DNA of 40,615 nt from an uncultured Bacilli bacterium (GCA_944331805.1 CALVIS010000004.1:1-40615); one strand, 5' to 3'. Counted from the first letter of the stretch, positions 1 to 9,082 are shown. Made by a program: numbers and translations. The notes: generated by a model not told the origin, from the letters alone.

Positions 1-2
1 AT

Positions 3-1472
3 CAGGGAATTAGAGAAGTAGATGGGGTTAATTATTTTTTTGGAGTGACTCAGGGGAAATTGATGTTAGGTTATGGAATTATTGATTATAATGGAGAAAG
101 ATATTATGCTGATCCTGATACAGGTAAGGTTTTAAGTGGCTTTATCGATTTTAATGACAATTCTTATTTCTTTGATTCTATTAGTTTTGAGGTAGTAAAG
201 GGCTTTTTCGAATATAATGGAAATTATTATTGTTCTAATGATGAAGGCATCCTTCAAACTGGTATGGTATATACAAACAATGATTATTATTATTTCGATT
301 TAGAAAGCCACAAAGCTTTGTCGGGATTAATTGAAATAGATAATGAACTTTATTATTTTGATCCTACTACTAAAAAGCGAGCAAGTGGAGTAACTTTAAT
401 AGATGATAAGTATTACTTTTTTGGAATAAAATATGGTAAAAAGATGTATGGTTGGATAAATGATAGTGGGACATATTATTATGCAAATCCTACAACGGGT
501 GAACTTGCAACAGATTGGACTGTTGTTGATGGTAATAGATACTTCTTTGGACTTACTACTAAGAGAATGATGAAAGGTTGGGTTACTTATCCAAGCACAA
601 ATATTGTTTATTATTTGGATCCAGAAACTGGTATAGGAGTAACAGGATGGCGTGAAGTAGATGGTTATATGTATTATTTTAATGAAGATAGTACTTATGT
701 TACAGGGTATAAGACTATAGATAATCGTGATTATTATTTTTATGATAATGGTCATATGAAAAGTAATTTTGTGACTATTAATGGTGTTACGTATTATTAT
801 TTTGAAGATGGTACTAAAGCTAATGATTGGACTTATATTGCAGGCATCAAATATTTTTTTAATTCTTTAGGTGCTATGATTGGTAAAAATGTAAAAAAAG
901 TTATAGATGTTTCTGAATATCAAGGTTATATTGATTGGAATACCGTAATAAGTCAAGGTGGTGTTGATGGAGTTATTTTAAGAATAGCAGCTGGCTGTGA
1001 AGAAGAAGATGCTATGCTTGCTAGAAATATAGCTGAATTGCAAAGACTAGGGATACCATATGGAATATATATATATAGTTATGCAGAAAATTATAATGAA
1101 GGAATTTTATATGCTAATTTTACTTTAAAAATGATAAGAAAGTATAATATGAATCCGACTTTGGGTATTTTTCTTGATTTAGAAAGTAATAGTATTACAA
1201 ATTATATGGGTACTTATGAATATGAGCAGGTTACAAGAGGTTTTATGGATACAATGATTAATAATGGTTATGGTTCTATATCTAAAATATATACTTATAC
1301 ATCTCTTGCTGAAGAAAAATTAAACTCAGATTATTTACGTAATTTAATTGCTTGGATAGCTCAATATAATCATTATTGTTATTATTCTGGTAGTTATATT
1401 GGTTGGCAATATTCATCAACTGAAACTGTTCCTGGTATTTCTGGTAACGTAGATGTTAGTGTATGGTTTTAA
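3..1472 (+). CDS. Cell-wall lysozyme: aromatic wall-binding repeats plus GH25 domain (5' truncated)
   Basis: Secreted-type muramidase that should cut the MurNAc-GlcNAc bond of peptidoglycan; the N-terminus lies outside the window. The frame is open from base 3 and the residues before the first GTG (position 45) still form a wall-binding repeat (VDGVNYFFG), so that GTG is not a real start. About 290 residues consist of roughly a dozen 20-25 residue repeats rich in Gly-Trp-Tyr-Tyr-Phe, of the choline/glucan-binding type. The last ~185 residues are a GH25 domain: DVSEYQG near its start, the acidic pair in IFLDLES, and a C-terminal GWQYSS followed by VDVSVWF. The repeats suggest docking on a wall polymer, which fits the teichoic-acid-like cluster that follows. 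Confident for GH25; the ligand of the repeats is unknown. Confidence 0.9.
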   Translation, partial: QGIREVDGVNYFFGVTQGKLMLGYGIIDYNGERYYADPDTGKVLSGFIDFNDNSYFFDSISFEVVKGFFEYNGNYYCSNDEGILQTGMVYTNNDYYYFDLESHKALSGLIEIDNELYYFDPTTKKRASGVTLIDDKYYFFGIKYGKKMYGWINDSGTYYYANPTTGELATDWTVVDGNRYFFGLTTKRMMKGWVTYPSTNIVYYLDPETGIGVTGWREVDGYMYYFNEDSTYVTGYKTIDNRDYYFYDNGHMKSNFVTINGVTYYYFEDGTKANDWTYIAGIKYFFNSLGAMIGKNVKKVIDVSEYQGYIDWNTVISQGGVDGVILRIAAGCEEEDAMLARNIAELQRLGIPYGIYIYSYAENYNEGILYANFTLKMIRKYNMNPTLGIFLDLESNSITNYMGTYEYEQVTRGFMDTMINNGYGSISKIYTYTSLAEEKLNSDYLRNLIAWIAQYNHYCYYSGSYIGWQYSSTETVPGISGNVDVSVWF

Positions 1473-1496
1473 CTAAAGAAATCCTTTGCTTATAGT

Positions 1497-1525
1497 TTGT
1501 AAAGACTGTAAATATTTGATATACT
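1497..1525 (+). promoter_or_regulatory. Sigma-A-type promoter of the glycopolymer cluster
   Basis: TTGTAA (1497-1502), 17-nt spacer, TATACT (1520-1525). The expected start of transcription is near 1532, 26 nt before the ATG at 1558, with AGGAG at 1542-1546 as ribosome binding site. It separates the lysozyme from the polymer genes. Seen by eye only. Confidence 0.6.
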
Positions 1526-1557
1526 ATAGTTAAAGTTTTTTAGGAGAGTATATAAAT

Positions 1558-2874
1558 ATGAGAAAATTGAACATTACTTTTTGTAGTTTTCCAGACTTTT
1601 CTGGCAATGCTAAGGCTTTATATAATTATATGAAAAATAAGTATAAAGATAGTATGAATTATACTTGGATTGTAACTTCTGATACTTTTAAAGAAAAATT
1701 AAATCACGAAGGAATTAATGCCATAGCTTTAGGAACTAGTGACTTTAGAAAATATATAGGAAAAACGGATGTTTTTTTTACTACACATTGCAATTTGACT
1801 GGTGATAAGTCTGATAGAGCAATATATATAGAGTTATGGCATGGTATTAGCCCCAAAAAAGTTGGATTTATGATGAATAATATATCAAATGCTGATATAT
1901 CATGGTATGAGCATTTAAGTAGAACAGTTGATTATTTTATTGTTCCTTCGGAATTTTGGACAACTATTTTTTCTGCTAGATTTAATGTTGATTTAAAACA
2001 AGTTTTACCACTTGGATATCCTAAATTGGATTTTATAAAAAATAAAAATGCATTTAAAAATTTATCTGAATTAACTAATAGAAATTTATCTATTTATAAG
2101 AAGATTATATTTTATATGCCGACCTTTAGAAAAGGATGTGGTAGAGATGATAGTAAAGAAAATGCTAATAATATTTTGAACTTGCATCCTTATAATGAAG
2201 AGCAATTAGTCTCTTTTCTTGAAAAAAATAATTATTTACTGTGTGTAAAAAAACATCCTAGTGAAGAAATGCAATTTCCATCTTCTATTAAATCTAATAA
2301 TATTATTTTTATAGATAATAGTAAAGTACAAACATTGTATTTTGATGTTTATAACATATTAGATGCGGCAGATTTACTTATTACAGATTATTCATCATTA
2401 GGAATAGAGTTTTTATATTTAAATAAACCATGTATCTATTTAAATACTGATGTTGATTCTTATAATATAAGCAGGGGGATTTGTTATAATAACTATAATT
2501 TTTGGCTTACTGATGGTTTAAATACTATTGATAATTTATTAAATAAAATTAATGAATATCTTTATTGTAATAGTAAAATTTCATTAGACTTGGAAGAAAA
2601 GAGAAAATTATGGTTTGGAAATTTAAAAAATGGTGGTTGTGATAATATTTGTTCTTATTTTTTTACTGATGATGGTAAATTAAAAGTTAAACCTTATATT
2701 AATTCTAATAGACAAGTAGTTAATTTAAATAAAAAAATTGCGAAGTTAGATGAAGAAAAGAAATATTATGAAAGGCTTAGCAAACAAAGAAAAGAGGAAC
2801 TTGATTTAGTATATAATTCTAGATCTTGGCAACTATTAGAAAGATTAAGAAAAATTAAGAATCATAAGAGGTGA
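1558..2874 (+). CDS. CDP-glycerol glycerophosphotransferase family (TagB/TagF-like)
   Basis: Probable teichoic-acid primase or polymerase that moves polyol-phosphate units from a CDP-activated donor onto a lipid-linked acceptor at the inner face of the membrane. Family hallmarks are visible: ELWHGISPKKVGF near residue 95-110, LGYPKLDFI, FYMPTFRKG, VKKHPSE, and DLLITDYSSLGIEFLYLNKPCIYL-type active-site region near residues 275-300. At 438 residues it is about the size of TagB and much smaller than TagF. The last ~60 residues are charged and coiled-coil-like, ending in a YNSRSWQLLERLR segment of the kind often found at the end of glycosyltransferases. First gene of the operon; five bases separate it from the cytidylyltransferase. 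Donor (CDP-glycerol or CDP-ribitol) cannot be decided from sequence. Confidence 0.85.
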   Translation: MRKLNITFCSFPDFSGNAKALYNYMKNKYKDSMNYTWIVTSDTFKEKLNHEGINAIALGTSDFRKYIGKTDVFFTTHCNLTGDKSDRAIYIELWHGISPKKVGFMMNNISNADISWYEHLSRTVDYFIVPSEFWTTIFSARFNVDLKQVLPLGYPKLDFIKNKNAFKNLSELTNRNLSIYKKIIFYMPTFRKGCGRDDSKENANNILNLHPYNEEQLVSFLEKNNYLLCVKKHPSEEMQFPSSIKSNNIIFIDNSKVQTLYFDVYNILDAADLLITDYSSLGIEFLYLNKPCIYLNTDVDSYNISRGICYNNYNFWLTDGLNTIDNLLNKINEYLYCNSKISLDLEEKRKLWFGNLKNGGCDNICSYFFTDDGKLKVKPYINSNRQVVNLNKKIAKLDEEKKYYERLSKQRKEELDLVYNSRSWQLLERLRKIKNHKR

Positions 2875-2879
2875 TGTAA

Positions 2880-3572
2880 ATGAAGACTTTTGCTGTTATT
2901 CCAATAGCTGGTAAAGGAACAAGATTTGGTTCTGATTTGCCTAAACAATTTATTGAAGTTTATGGTAAACCTTTATTTATTTATACATTAGAAAAATTTC
3001 AAAATAATAGCGATGTAGATTATATATTAATTGCTTGTTCTAAAGATAATATGTTAACAATTAAAGAATTAATAAAAAATTATAATTTAACTAAAGTATA
3101 TAAACTAGTACAAGGTGGAGATACTCAATTAAAATCCATTATAAATTGCATAAAATCAGTTGACCATGAACTTTCTTTAGAGGATAAAATAATTGTTCAT
3201 GTTGGTAATCGTCCTAATTTAAGCGACGACCTTATTTCCAGATGTATAAAAAACTATGATGAGATAGGACCATTATCTACAGTAGTTCCTTGTATTGAAG
3301 TTATGGTTAATCTTAACGATAATAGTATTATACCGAGGGACAAAACAGTAAGAATACAAACACCACAAGTATATTCTTTTGGTGATTTAAAAAAAGTTAT
3401 CTATGATGAAAATTTGAATAATATACATGCAAATACATTATGTGACTTATTAATTTTAAATAATTACAGAGTTAATTTTATAGATGGTGAGTTAACTAAT
3501 TTTAAAATAACATATAAAGAAGACTTAGATATATTTAAAACTATTATTTCTAATAAAGATAATAAAAATTGA
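2880..3572 (+). CDS. IspD/TarI-like cytidylyltransferase with altered substrate site
   Basis: Predicted to make a CDP-activated alcohol phosphate from CTP. The nucleotide-binding start is intact: VIPIAGKGTRFG (6-17) followed by PKQF (21-24), and IPRDKTVRIQTPQVYSF matches the later conserved block. The length (230) is typical. However, the HDAVRP motif that carries a substrate-binding Asp in IspD and TarI reads HVGNRP (107-112), and the DT pair of the PVxDT block reads EV at 140-141. Its place directly behind a CDP-glycerol-type transferase suggests it supplies the CDP-polyol for that polymer rather than isoprenoid synthesis. It may use an unusual substrate or be impaired; the family is sure, the substrate is not. 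Confidence 0.8.
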   Translation: MKTFAVIPIAGKGTRFGSDLPKQFIEVYGKPLFIYTLEKFQNNSDVDYILIACSKDNMLTIKELIKNYNLTKVYKLVQGGDTQLKSIINCIKSVDHELSLEDKIIVHVGNRPNLSDDLISRCIKNYDEIGPLSTVVPCIEVMVNLNDNSIIPRDKTVRIQTPQVYSFGDLKKVIYDENLNNIHANTLCDLLILNNYRVNFIDGELTNFKITYKEDLDIFKTIISNKDNKN

Positions 3573-3597
3573 TTATTATAAATGAAAGGTAAGAATA

Positions 3598-4710
3598 ATG
3601 AAACAACGACAGTATTATAAAAGCTTTGACATTTTAAAGTTTATTTGTGCTATTGTAATAGCATGCATTTATCATTTTCAAAATGATTTTCCTAATATTA
3701 CATTATTTTCAAATATTCCTATTGTTGAACAATTATCTAAATTCGGATATATGTTAGTGGAATTATTTTTTATAATTTCTGGCTTTCTTTTTTTTATAAG
3801 TTATTTTAGTAAAATAAAAGATAAAAACTTAAATATTATATCCTTTTTTAAGAAAAGATATATTAGATTAATATTAGTAGCTGGTATTACCACTATAGTT
3901 ATGTTTGTTTTACAACAGATCTATTGTTTAATTAATAATCAATTTTGGATATGGGGAAATAATGATTTTGGAAATTTATTATTACAACTTCTTGGTATTC
4001 AATATTGGATAGAGCCAGGAATAGTTTCATTAAATAATGCAGTGTGGTATATTAGTGTATTGCTTTTTTGTTATATAATTTTCTTTTATATTTCCAAATT
4101 TGTTATTAAGAAGAAAAATATTTTTATTTTTTTAATTCCAGTATTTATTGCTTTATTAGTTCAAAAATATAACTTAAATGTTCCTCTTTTAAATTATAAT
4201 ATCACTAGGGGAGTGATCTCTTTTGGACTTGGTGTATTTATTGGCTGCTTAAACAACAATTTAAGTAATAAAGAAAATATTTCAAAAATTTCATTTGTTT
4301 TTTTGATAGTTATAGGAATGTTATGTATATTTTTAGGTAATTATTTTGTAGGTGATTTATTATTTCTATTAACATTTATTGTATACCCTTTAGTAATTTT
4401 TTTCGTTATAGGCATAGATACTAAATTGAAATTTATTAATTGTAAATTTACTAAATATTTAGGTAATCTTTCTTTTGGCATTTATGTATGGAATCTTCCA
4501 ATTCAACTTGCTACAATATTATTAAATCAAGTGTTTAATTTTGGTTTTAATTATAATTCTATTTACTTTTTTATAATTCAAGTTACAATTCATATTGTAG
4601 TTGCCATTTTGTCATATCATTTACTGGAAAAAAAATTACTTCCTTTTCTTGAAAAAAAGAATTCGAAAATTATTAATTTTTTTGCCAAATTAAACAGCAA
4701 AAGTTTTTAA
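3598..4710 (+). CDS. Acyltransferase 3 family membrane protein (OafA-like)
   Basis: Polytopic protein of 370 residues with about ten hydrophobic segments, beginning KSFDILKFICAIVIACIYHFQ. This is the family's first helix with the conserved His (IYHFQ). Members O-acetylate or otherwise acylate surface sugars across the membrane. Later helices are plain Leu/Ile/Phe-rich segments and the C-terminal segment LSYHLLEKKLLPFLEKK is typical of the family. It sits between the cytidylyltransferase and the ABC exporter, so acylation of the exported polymer is likely. The acyl group and acceptor are not visible. Confidence 0.8.
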   Translation: MKQRQYYKSFDILKFICAIVIACIYHFQNDFPNITLFSNIPIVEQLSKFGYMLVELFFIISGFLFFISYFSKIKDKNLNIISFFKKRYIRLILVAGITTIVMFVLQQIYCLINNQFWIWGNNDFGNLLLQLLGIQYWIEPGIVSLNNAVWYISVLLFCYIIFFYISKFVIKKKNIFIFLIPVFIALLVQKYNLNVPLLNYNITRGVISFGLGVFIGCLNNNLSNKENISKISFVFLIVIGMLCIFLGNYFVGDLLFLLTFIVYPLVIFFVIGIDTKLKFINCKFTKYLGNLSFGIYVWNLPIQLATILLNQVFNFGFNYNSIYFFIIQVTIHIVVAILSYHLLEKKLLPFLEKKNSKIINFFAKLNSKSF

Positions 4711-4730
4711 TTATTTAAAATATGTGTTAT

Positions 4731-4736
4731 TATAAT
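4731..4736 (+). promoter_or_regulatory. Possible internal -10 box before the exporter genes
   Basis: A perfect TATAAT lies in the short gap before the permease gene, followed by GAGGTG as ribosome binding site. No convincing -35 box stands 17 nt upstream (only AT-rich sequence), so an internal promoter is possible but weakly supported. Confidence 0.3.
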
Positions 4737-4752
4737 TGTGAGGTGTAGTTAA

Positions 4753-5565
4753 ATGACGAATATGAAAAATATTATTGCAAATTTTAAACATTATTGGTTT
4801 TTAATGACTCAATTGATATCTAGGGACTTTAAAGTTAAATATAAAAGATCTGTTTTAGGTGTTGTATGGAGTCTTTTGTATCCTATATTACTATTAACAG
4901 TAATGACCATTGTTTTCTCGCAAATGTTTAGATTTCAAGTAGAGGGAGTAAACTATATTGTTTACTTAATGACAGGTATTATTATGTGGAATTATTTTAG
5001 TGAAGCTTCTAATACAGCGATGACATCTGTTGTTTCTAATTTTTCACTTATAAATAAAGTTTATATACCAAAATATATTTTCCCAGTTGCAAAGTGTATT
5101 TTTGTTGGTATTAATTTTGTTTTAACTTTAATACCATGGCTAGCAATTATTGTGTTATCTAATTTCGGTCTTGGTCAATATCCTTGTGAATTTAATATTT
5201 ATTATTTACTTTTGCCTTATATATTTTTATGTCTATTTGTATTTACAGTGGGTGTAAGTTTATTCTTATCATGTGTATCTGTATTTTTAAGAGATGTATT
5301 TTATATCTATGGTATAGTTTTAACTATGTGGAATTATTTAACACCAGTTTTCTATAGTATTGAAATATTACCTGCTACTTTACAAACACTATTTAAATTT
5401 AATCCATTATATCAGTTTTTAACGGCTGCTAGAGAGATAGTTTTATATGGTAGAGCACCATCTGTTTTAGTGTTAGTTCTATTAGGGGTAATTGCATTAG
5501 TTACTTTAGGAATAGGAGCAATTGTATTTAAGAAAAATCAGGATAAATTTATCTACTATGTATAA
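4753..5565 (+). CDS. ABC-2 type polysaccharide/teichoic-acid exporter permease (TagG/Wzm-like)
   Basis: Membrane half of an ABC exporter that moves a lipid-linked glycopolymer across the cytoplasmic membrane. The N-terminal stretch LISRDFKVKYKRSVLGVVWS and the following PILLLTVMTIVFSQMF are the family's amphipathic lead-in and first helix. Six hydrophobic segments fit ABC2_membrane, as does SLFLSCVSVFLRDVFYIY, and the length (270) is normal. The gene for the ATPase follows after 11 bases, and the two should work as a pair. The start at 4753 is preceded by GAGGTG at good spacing. Confidence 0.9.
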   Translation: MTNMKNIIANFKHYWFLMTQLISRDFKVKYKRSVLGVVWSLLYPILLLTVMTIVFSQMFRFQVEGVNYIVYLMTGIIMWNYFSEASNTAMTSVVSNFSLINKVYIPKYIFPVAKCIFVGINFVLTLIPWLAIIVLSNFGLGQYPCEFNIYYLLLPYIFLCLFVFTVGVSLFLSCVSVFLRDVFYIYGIVLTMWNYLTPVFYSIEILPATLQTLFKFNPLYQFLTAAREIVLYGRAPSVLVLVLLGVIALVTLGIGAIVFKKNQDKFIYYV

Positions 5566-5576
5566 GGAGGAAGTTT

Positions 5577-6317
5577 ATGATTAAGTTAGAACATGTATCA
5601 ATGAAATTTAATTTAGGTATAGAAAAAGAATTTTCTATTAAACAAGCATTTGTTAATTTCTTTAGTTTTAATAAACCTAAGAAGAAAAAGGAAGAATTCT
5701 GGGCATTAAGAGATATTTCTTTTAGTGTTAAAAAAGGAGAAGTTGTTGGCTTAATTGGTAGTAATGGTGCAGGGAAATCAACATTACTAAAAGTAGTTAG
5801 TGGCGTTATGAAACCAACTAAAGGTAAAGTAACAGTAAATGGTGTTATTTCACCAATGATTGAACTTGGAGCAGGATTTGATTCTGAATTGACAGCGAGA
5901 GAAAATATTTTTCTAAACGGAGCTATCTTAGGGTATTCTAAAGAATTCCTAGAGTCTAAGTTTGAAGAAATAGTAGAATTTTCTGAGTTACGTGATTTCT
6001 TGGATGTGCCTGTTAAGAACTTTTCTTCAGGTATGACAGCTAAACTTGCCTTTTCTATTGCAACTATTGTTAATCCTGAAATTTTAATAGTAGACGAAAT
6101 TTTATCAGTAGGCGATATTAAGTTTCAAGAAAAAAGTAAGAATAAAATGCTTGAAATGATTAAAGGTGGTACAACAGTTTTATACGTATCACATTCACTT
6201 GATTCTATTAAACAGTTGTGTGATAGGGTTGTTTGGCTTGAACATGGTAAAATTGTAAAGATGGGAGATACTAAAGAAATATGTAAAGAGTATTACGATG
6301 CTCAAATGAAAAAATAG
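5577..6317 (+). CDS. ABC exporter ATPase for surface polymer (TagH/Wzt-like)
   Basis: Cytoplasmic ATPase partner of the preceding permease. Walker A is GSNGAGKST (61-69), the signature is NFSSGMTAKLAF, Walker B is ILIVDEILSVGD and the H-loop is LYVSHS. The N-terminal insert before the core, with KFNLGIEKEFSIKQAF, is typical of the TagH/Wzt/KpsT branch and not of metabolite importers. At 246 residues it lacks the long C-terminal extension of Bacillus TagH or the carbohydrate-binding domain of Wzt, so substrate selection by such a domain is not expected. It has a good GGAGG ribosome binding site. Confidence 0.9.
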   Translation: MIKLEHVSMKFNLGIEKEFSIKQAFVNFFSFNKPKKKKEEFWALRDISFSVKKGEVVGLIGSNGAGKSTLLKVVSGVMKPTKGKVTVNGVISPMIELGAGFDSELTARENIFLNGAILGYSKEFLESKFEEIVEFSELRDFLDVPVKNFSSGMTAKLAFSIATIVNPEILIVDEILSVGDIKFQEKSKNKMLEMIKGGTTVLYVSHSLDSIKQLCDRVVWLEHGKIVKMGDTKEICKEYYDAQMKK

Positions 6318-6325
6318 GAGGAGTT

Positions 6326-8119
6326 ATGCAAAAATATATACATTTAGTATGGTTTGGGGGAAAACCATATACAAAATTAACTAAGAAATGTATTAAGAGT
6401 TGGAAGAAATATCTTCCAGATTTTGAAATTATTGAATGGAATGAAAATAATGTAGATTTAAATGAATGTCCATTTATTAAAGAAGCTTATGAGAATAAAA
6501 AGTGGGCTTTTGTGGCTGATTATGTTAGGACAAAAGCTATATATGAGATGGGTGGTATTTATTTAGATACTGATATGATGATTACTAAAAATATAGATTT
6601 CTTGCTTGATAAAGAGACATTTCTTGGTGTTGAAGATTCTATGATGGTAAATGCTGCTGTTTGGGGAGCATCAAAACCTAAAACCTATTTTGCTAAAAGA
6701 ATGTTAGATTATTATAGAAGTTTAGAACATTTTGATACTTATGATTTATATCAAATATCTATTCCAAGAATAATTACAAAGATTTTGGATGAATTTGATT
6801 TTGATCCTACAAAAAATGAGATTCAAGTATTGCATAAGAATATATATGTATATCCAAGAGAGTATTTTTATCCATTATCTTTTAATTTTAAAAATAATAA
6901 GTTTACTGAGAATACTTGTATGATTCACTATTTTGATGCTACATGGATTTCTAAGTATGAACAGATAGAGATGAAAATGGTAAGGAAGTTTGGGGCTAAA
7001 AATACAGCTCGTATTTTAAAAGTATACCGTTTTACAAAAAGAAATGCTAAGCGCTGTATTAAGGCATGTTTATTTCCTGTAGTTTTATATAGAAGATATA
7101 AAAGAAAAATTAGTTCTAAATATCTTGAAAATTTAAGTAATGCTTTAGAAGATATATCTAAAATTAAAGCTGACTATTTGGTTATGCATAATCCTGAGTG
7201 GCTAGGTGTTACTAGTGCAACAATTGAACTTTTTGATAGTAGGGTTAGATGTGGTGAATTATTAAGAGATAAAGATGTTAGAAAAGTGGGAGAAGCAATT
7301 TTAGAAAGCAAAGTTAAACAAGTAGTATTTAGTGCTATGTGTATAGGTTGGAAAGAACTTGCTATATATTTAAAAGATGAAAATCCTAATATAAAAATAA
7401 AAGTATTTTGGCATGGTTCTAATTCACAAGTATCAGAGCCATACGGTTGGAAAAGAAATATTGAAATTATTGAACTTCATAAAGAAGGAATTATTGATGT
7501 TTTTGCAACTTGTAAAGAAAGTATTATTCCTTTCTATGAACATGAAGGATATAAAACAACTCTTATTTTAAATAATGTTATTTTACCTAAAAAGATTAAA
7601 GCAAATCCTCCAAAAGATATTGTTAGGATTGGTATATATGCTGCTAAGTGTGATGATTGGCGTAAAAATATGTTTGCTCAAATTGCAAGTGCTACTTTAA
7701 TTCCTAATGCTGTTATTGATATGGTACCATTAAATGCAGAAGCTAAAAAGTTTGCAAATGATTTGGGTATAAAATTAGAAGGGTTAGATAAACCTATTCC
7801 AAGAGATGAATTGCTTGAAAGAATGAGTAAAAACACAATTAATTTGTATGTTACTTACTCAGAATGTGCACCTATGTTACCAATTGAAAGCTTTGAGGTA
7901 GGTGTTCCTTGTATTTCTGGTAATAATCATCATTACTTTAAAAATACTGAATTAAAAGAGTATATCGTTTTAAACAATGAAGAAAATCCAGTTTTAATTG
8001 CTAAACAAATAAAGAAGTGTTTAGATAATAAAGATAAAGTTATGAAGTGGTATAAAGACTTTAAAAAAGAAAATGATAAGAAAAGTAAAGAAAGTGTTAA
8101 ACACTTTCTAGATATGTAG
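6326..8119 (+). CDS. Two-domain glycosyltransferase: GT32-like plus second transferase domain
   Basis: The N-terminal ~230 residues are a GT32-type sugar transferase: start YIHLVWFGGKPYTK, FVADYVRTKAIYEMGGIYLDTDMM with the DXD motif at D81/D83. A basic linker (~230-260) leads to a second domain (~265-597) that resembles a GT-B-like transferase: VVFSAMCIGWKELAIYL, KVFWHGSNSQ, and ECAPMLPIESFEVGVPCISG near the C-terminus. That second domain is clearly related to the whole of the next gene's product. The two-domain layout suggests two successive sugar additions. It follows the exporter ATPase after 8 bases. Sugars are unknown. Confidence 0.75.
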   Translation: MQKYIHLVWFGGKPYTKLTKKCIKSWKKYLPDFEIIEWNENNVDLNECPFIKEAYENKKWAFVADYVRTKAIYEMGGIYLDTDMMITKNIDFLLDKETFLGVEDSMMVNAAVWGASKPKTYFAKRMLDYYRSLEHFDTYDLYQISIPRIITKILDEFDFDPTKNEIQVLHKNIYVYPREYFYPLSFNFKNNKFTENTCMIHYFDATWISKYEQIEMKMVRKFGAKNTARILKVYRFTKRNAKRCIKACLFPVVLYRRYKRKISSKYLENLSNALEDISKIKADYLVMHNPEWLGVTSATIELFDSRVRCGELLRDKDVRKVGEAILESKVKQVVFSAMCIGWKELAIYLKDENPNIKIKVFWHGSNSQVSEPYGWKRNIEIIELHKEGIIDVFATCKESIIPFYEHEGYKTTLILNNVILPKKIKANPPKDIVRIGIYAAKCDDWRKNMFAQIASATLIPNAVIDMVPLNAEAKKFANDLGIKLEGLDKPIPRDELLERMSKNTINLYVTYSECAPMLPIESFEVGVPCISGNNHHYFKNTELKEYIVLNNEENPVLIAKQIKKCLDNKDKVMKWYKDFKKENDKKSKESVKHFLDM

Positions 8120-8139
8120 ATTAGACGGTGGTGATAGCT

Positions 8140-9078
8140 ATGAAAATAGATGATTTAAATAAACTTGTTGAAGGTTCTTATATTGTATTATTACCTGATG
8201 CTGATTATGATATAAAAGATAGTGTTGAATATACTTTTAATAATGTTATTTATTTAGATTTTGAATTAAGTGAAGAAGATGCTAACAAGATTGTTGATTT
8301 TGTTAATAATAAAGGTAGTAAGTTAATAATTTTTGATTGGTTTGAAGGTTATCGTTTAATCTTACCTTATATTAGTAAAAAAAGAGAAGTTAAATGGGTA
8401 TATAAAAATAATTTAGCAGGCTTAACAACTGGTGGTGTAAGAGCTACTTTTACTAGAATTATGGAGTTTTATGATCGTAATATAGTAAAAGAAATTGCTT
8501 GTCTTGATAAAGCAACTAGTGAAGTGTTAAAACAAGCTGGTTATAGAGCTAGTCATCTTTTGTTAGATGTTAAAACTAAATCAAGAAAAAATACTTTAGA
8601 AAAATCTATTGGTGTAATAGGTGATGATTATAATCCTAATCATAATACATATAATCAATTAAGTGCATTAAAATTAATAGATTATGATTATTGTAAAATA
8701 GTTCCTAATATGCCTGCTACAAAACATTTTATTGATTTTTTTGATATAAAAGCTAAAGAAGTTCATAGTAGAGAAGAGGCTCTTGTTGATAATGAGATTA
8801 ATTTGTATTGTAATTTTACATTTAATAATATGGAATTAATATTAAAAAGTTTAGATTTAGGTATACCTTGTTTATTAGGTAATACAGATATTTTTGATGA
8901 TTATCCAAAGTTAAAACAATATTTAGTCTTAGATAGTGATGATGATATTGGTGAGATTGCTAATAAAATTAATGGTATTAGAGAAAATAAAGATATTATA
9001 TTAAAAGAATATGCTAAGTATAGAAAAGACTATATAAAAGAGAGTAAGAAGTTAGTAAGTAATTTTTTAGAAAGGTAA
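8140..9078 (+). CDS. Glycosyltransferase-like protein, paralog of the preceding C-terminal domain
   Basis: A 312-residue cytoplasmic protein with no family I can name directly. Its second half parallels the end of the preceding protein: INLYCNFTFNNMELI, SLDLGIPCLLGN, LKQYLVLDSDDD and a KESKKLVSNFLE ending versus INLYVTYSECAPML, SFEVGVPCISGN, LKEYIVLNNEEN and KESVKHFLD. This points to a diverged duplicate of that transferase domain. The acidic/aromatic residues of the ECAPMLPIE motif are replaced here, so its activity may differ or be lost. I start it at the ATG 8140 because GGTGGTG at 8127-8133 is the ribosome binding site; the longer frame would start inside it. Confidence 0.65.
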   Translation: MKIDDLNKLVEGSYIVLLPDADYDIKDSVEYTFNNVIYLDFELSEEDANKIVDFVNNKGSKLIIFDWFEGYRLILPYISKKREVKWVYKNNLAGLTTGGVRATFTRIMEFYDRNIVKEIACLDKATSEVLKQAGYRASHLLLDVKTKSRKNTLEKSIGVIGDDYNPNHNTYNQLSALKLIDYDYCKIVPNMPATKHFIDFFDIKAKEVHSREEALVDNEINLYCNFTFNNMELILKSLDLGIPCLLGNTDIFDDYPKLKQYLVLDSDDDIGEIANKINGIRENKDIILKEYAKYRKDYIKESKKLVSNFLER

Positions 9079-9082
9079 TAGG

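Noticed and set aside
45-47. GTG as start of the lysozyme gene
   Set aside because: The frame is open to the window edge and the preceding codons encode another wall-binding repeat; no signal peptide follows the GTG.
396-755. 119-codon open frame on the minus strand
   Set aside because: It is antisense to the aromatic repeats of the lysozyme, has Ile/Thr/Tyr-rich low-complexity content caused by the repeats, and has no ribosome binding site.
2880-3572. IspD in the isoprenoid (MEP) pathway
   Set aside because: The MEP-binding residues are replaced and the gene lies between polymer genes, so a teichoic-acid role is more likely.
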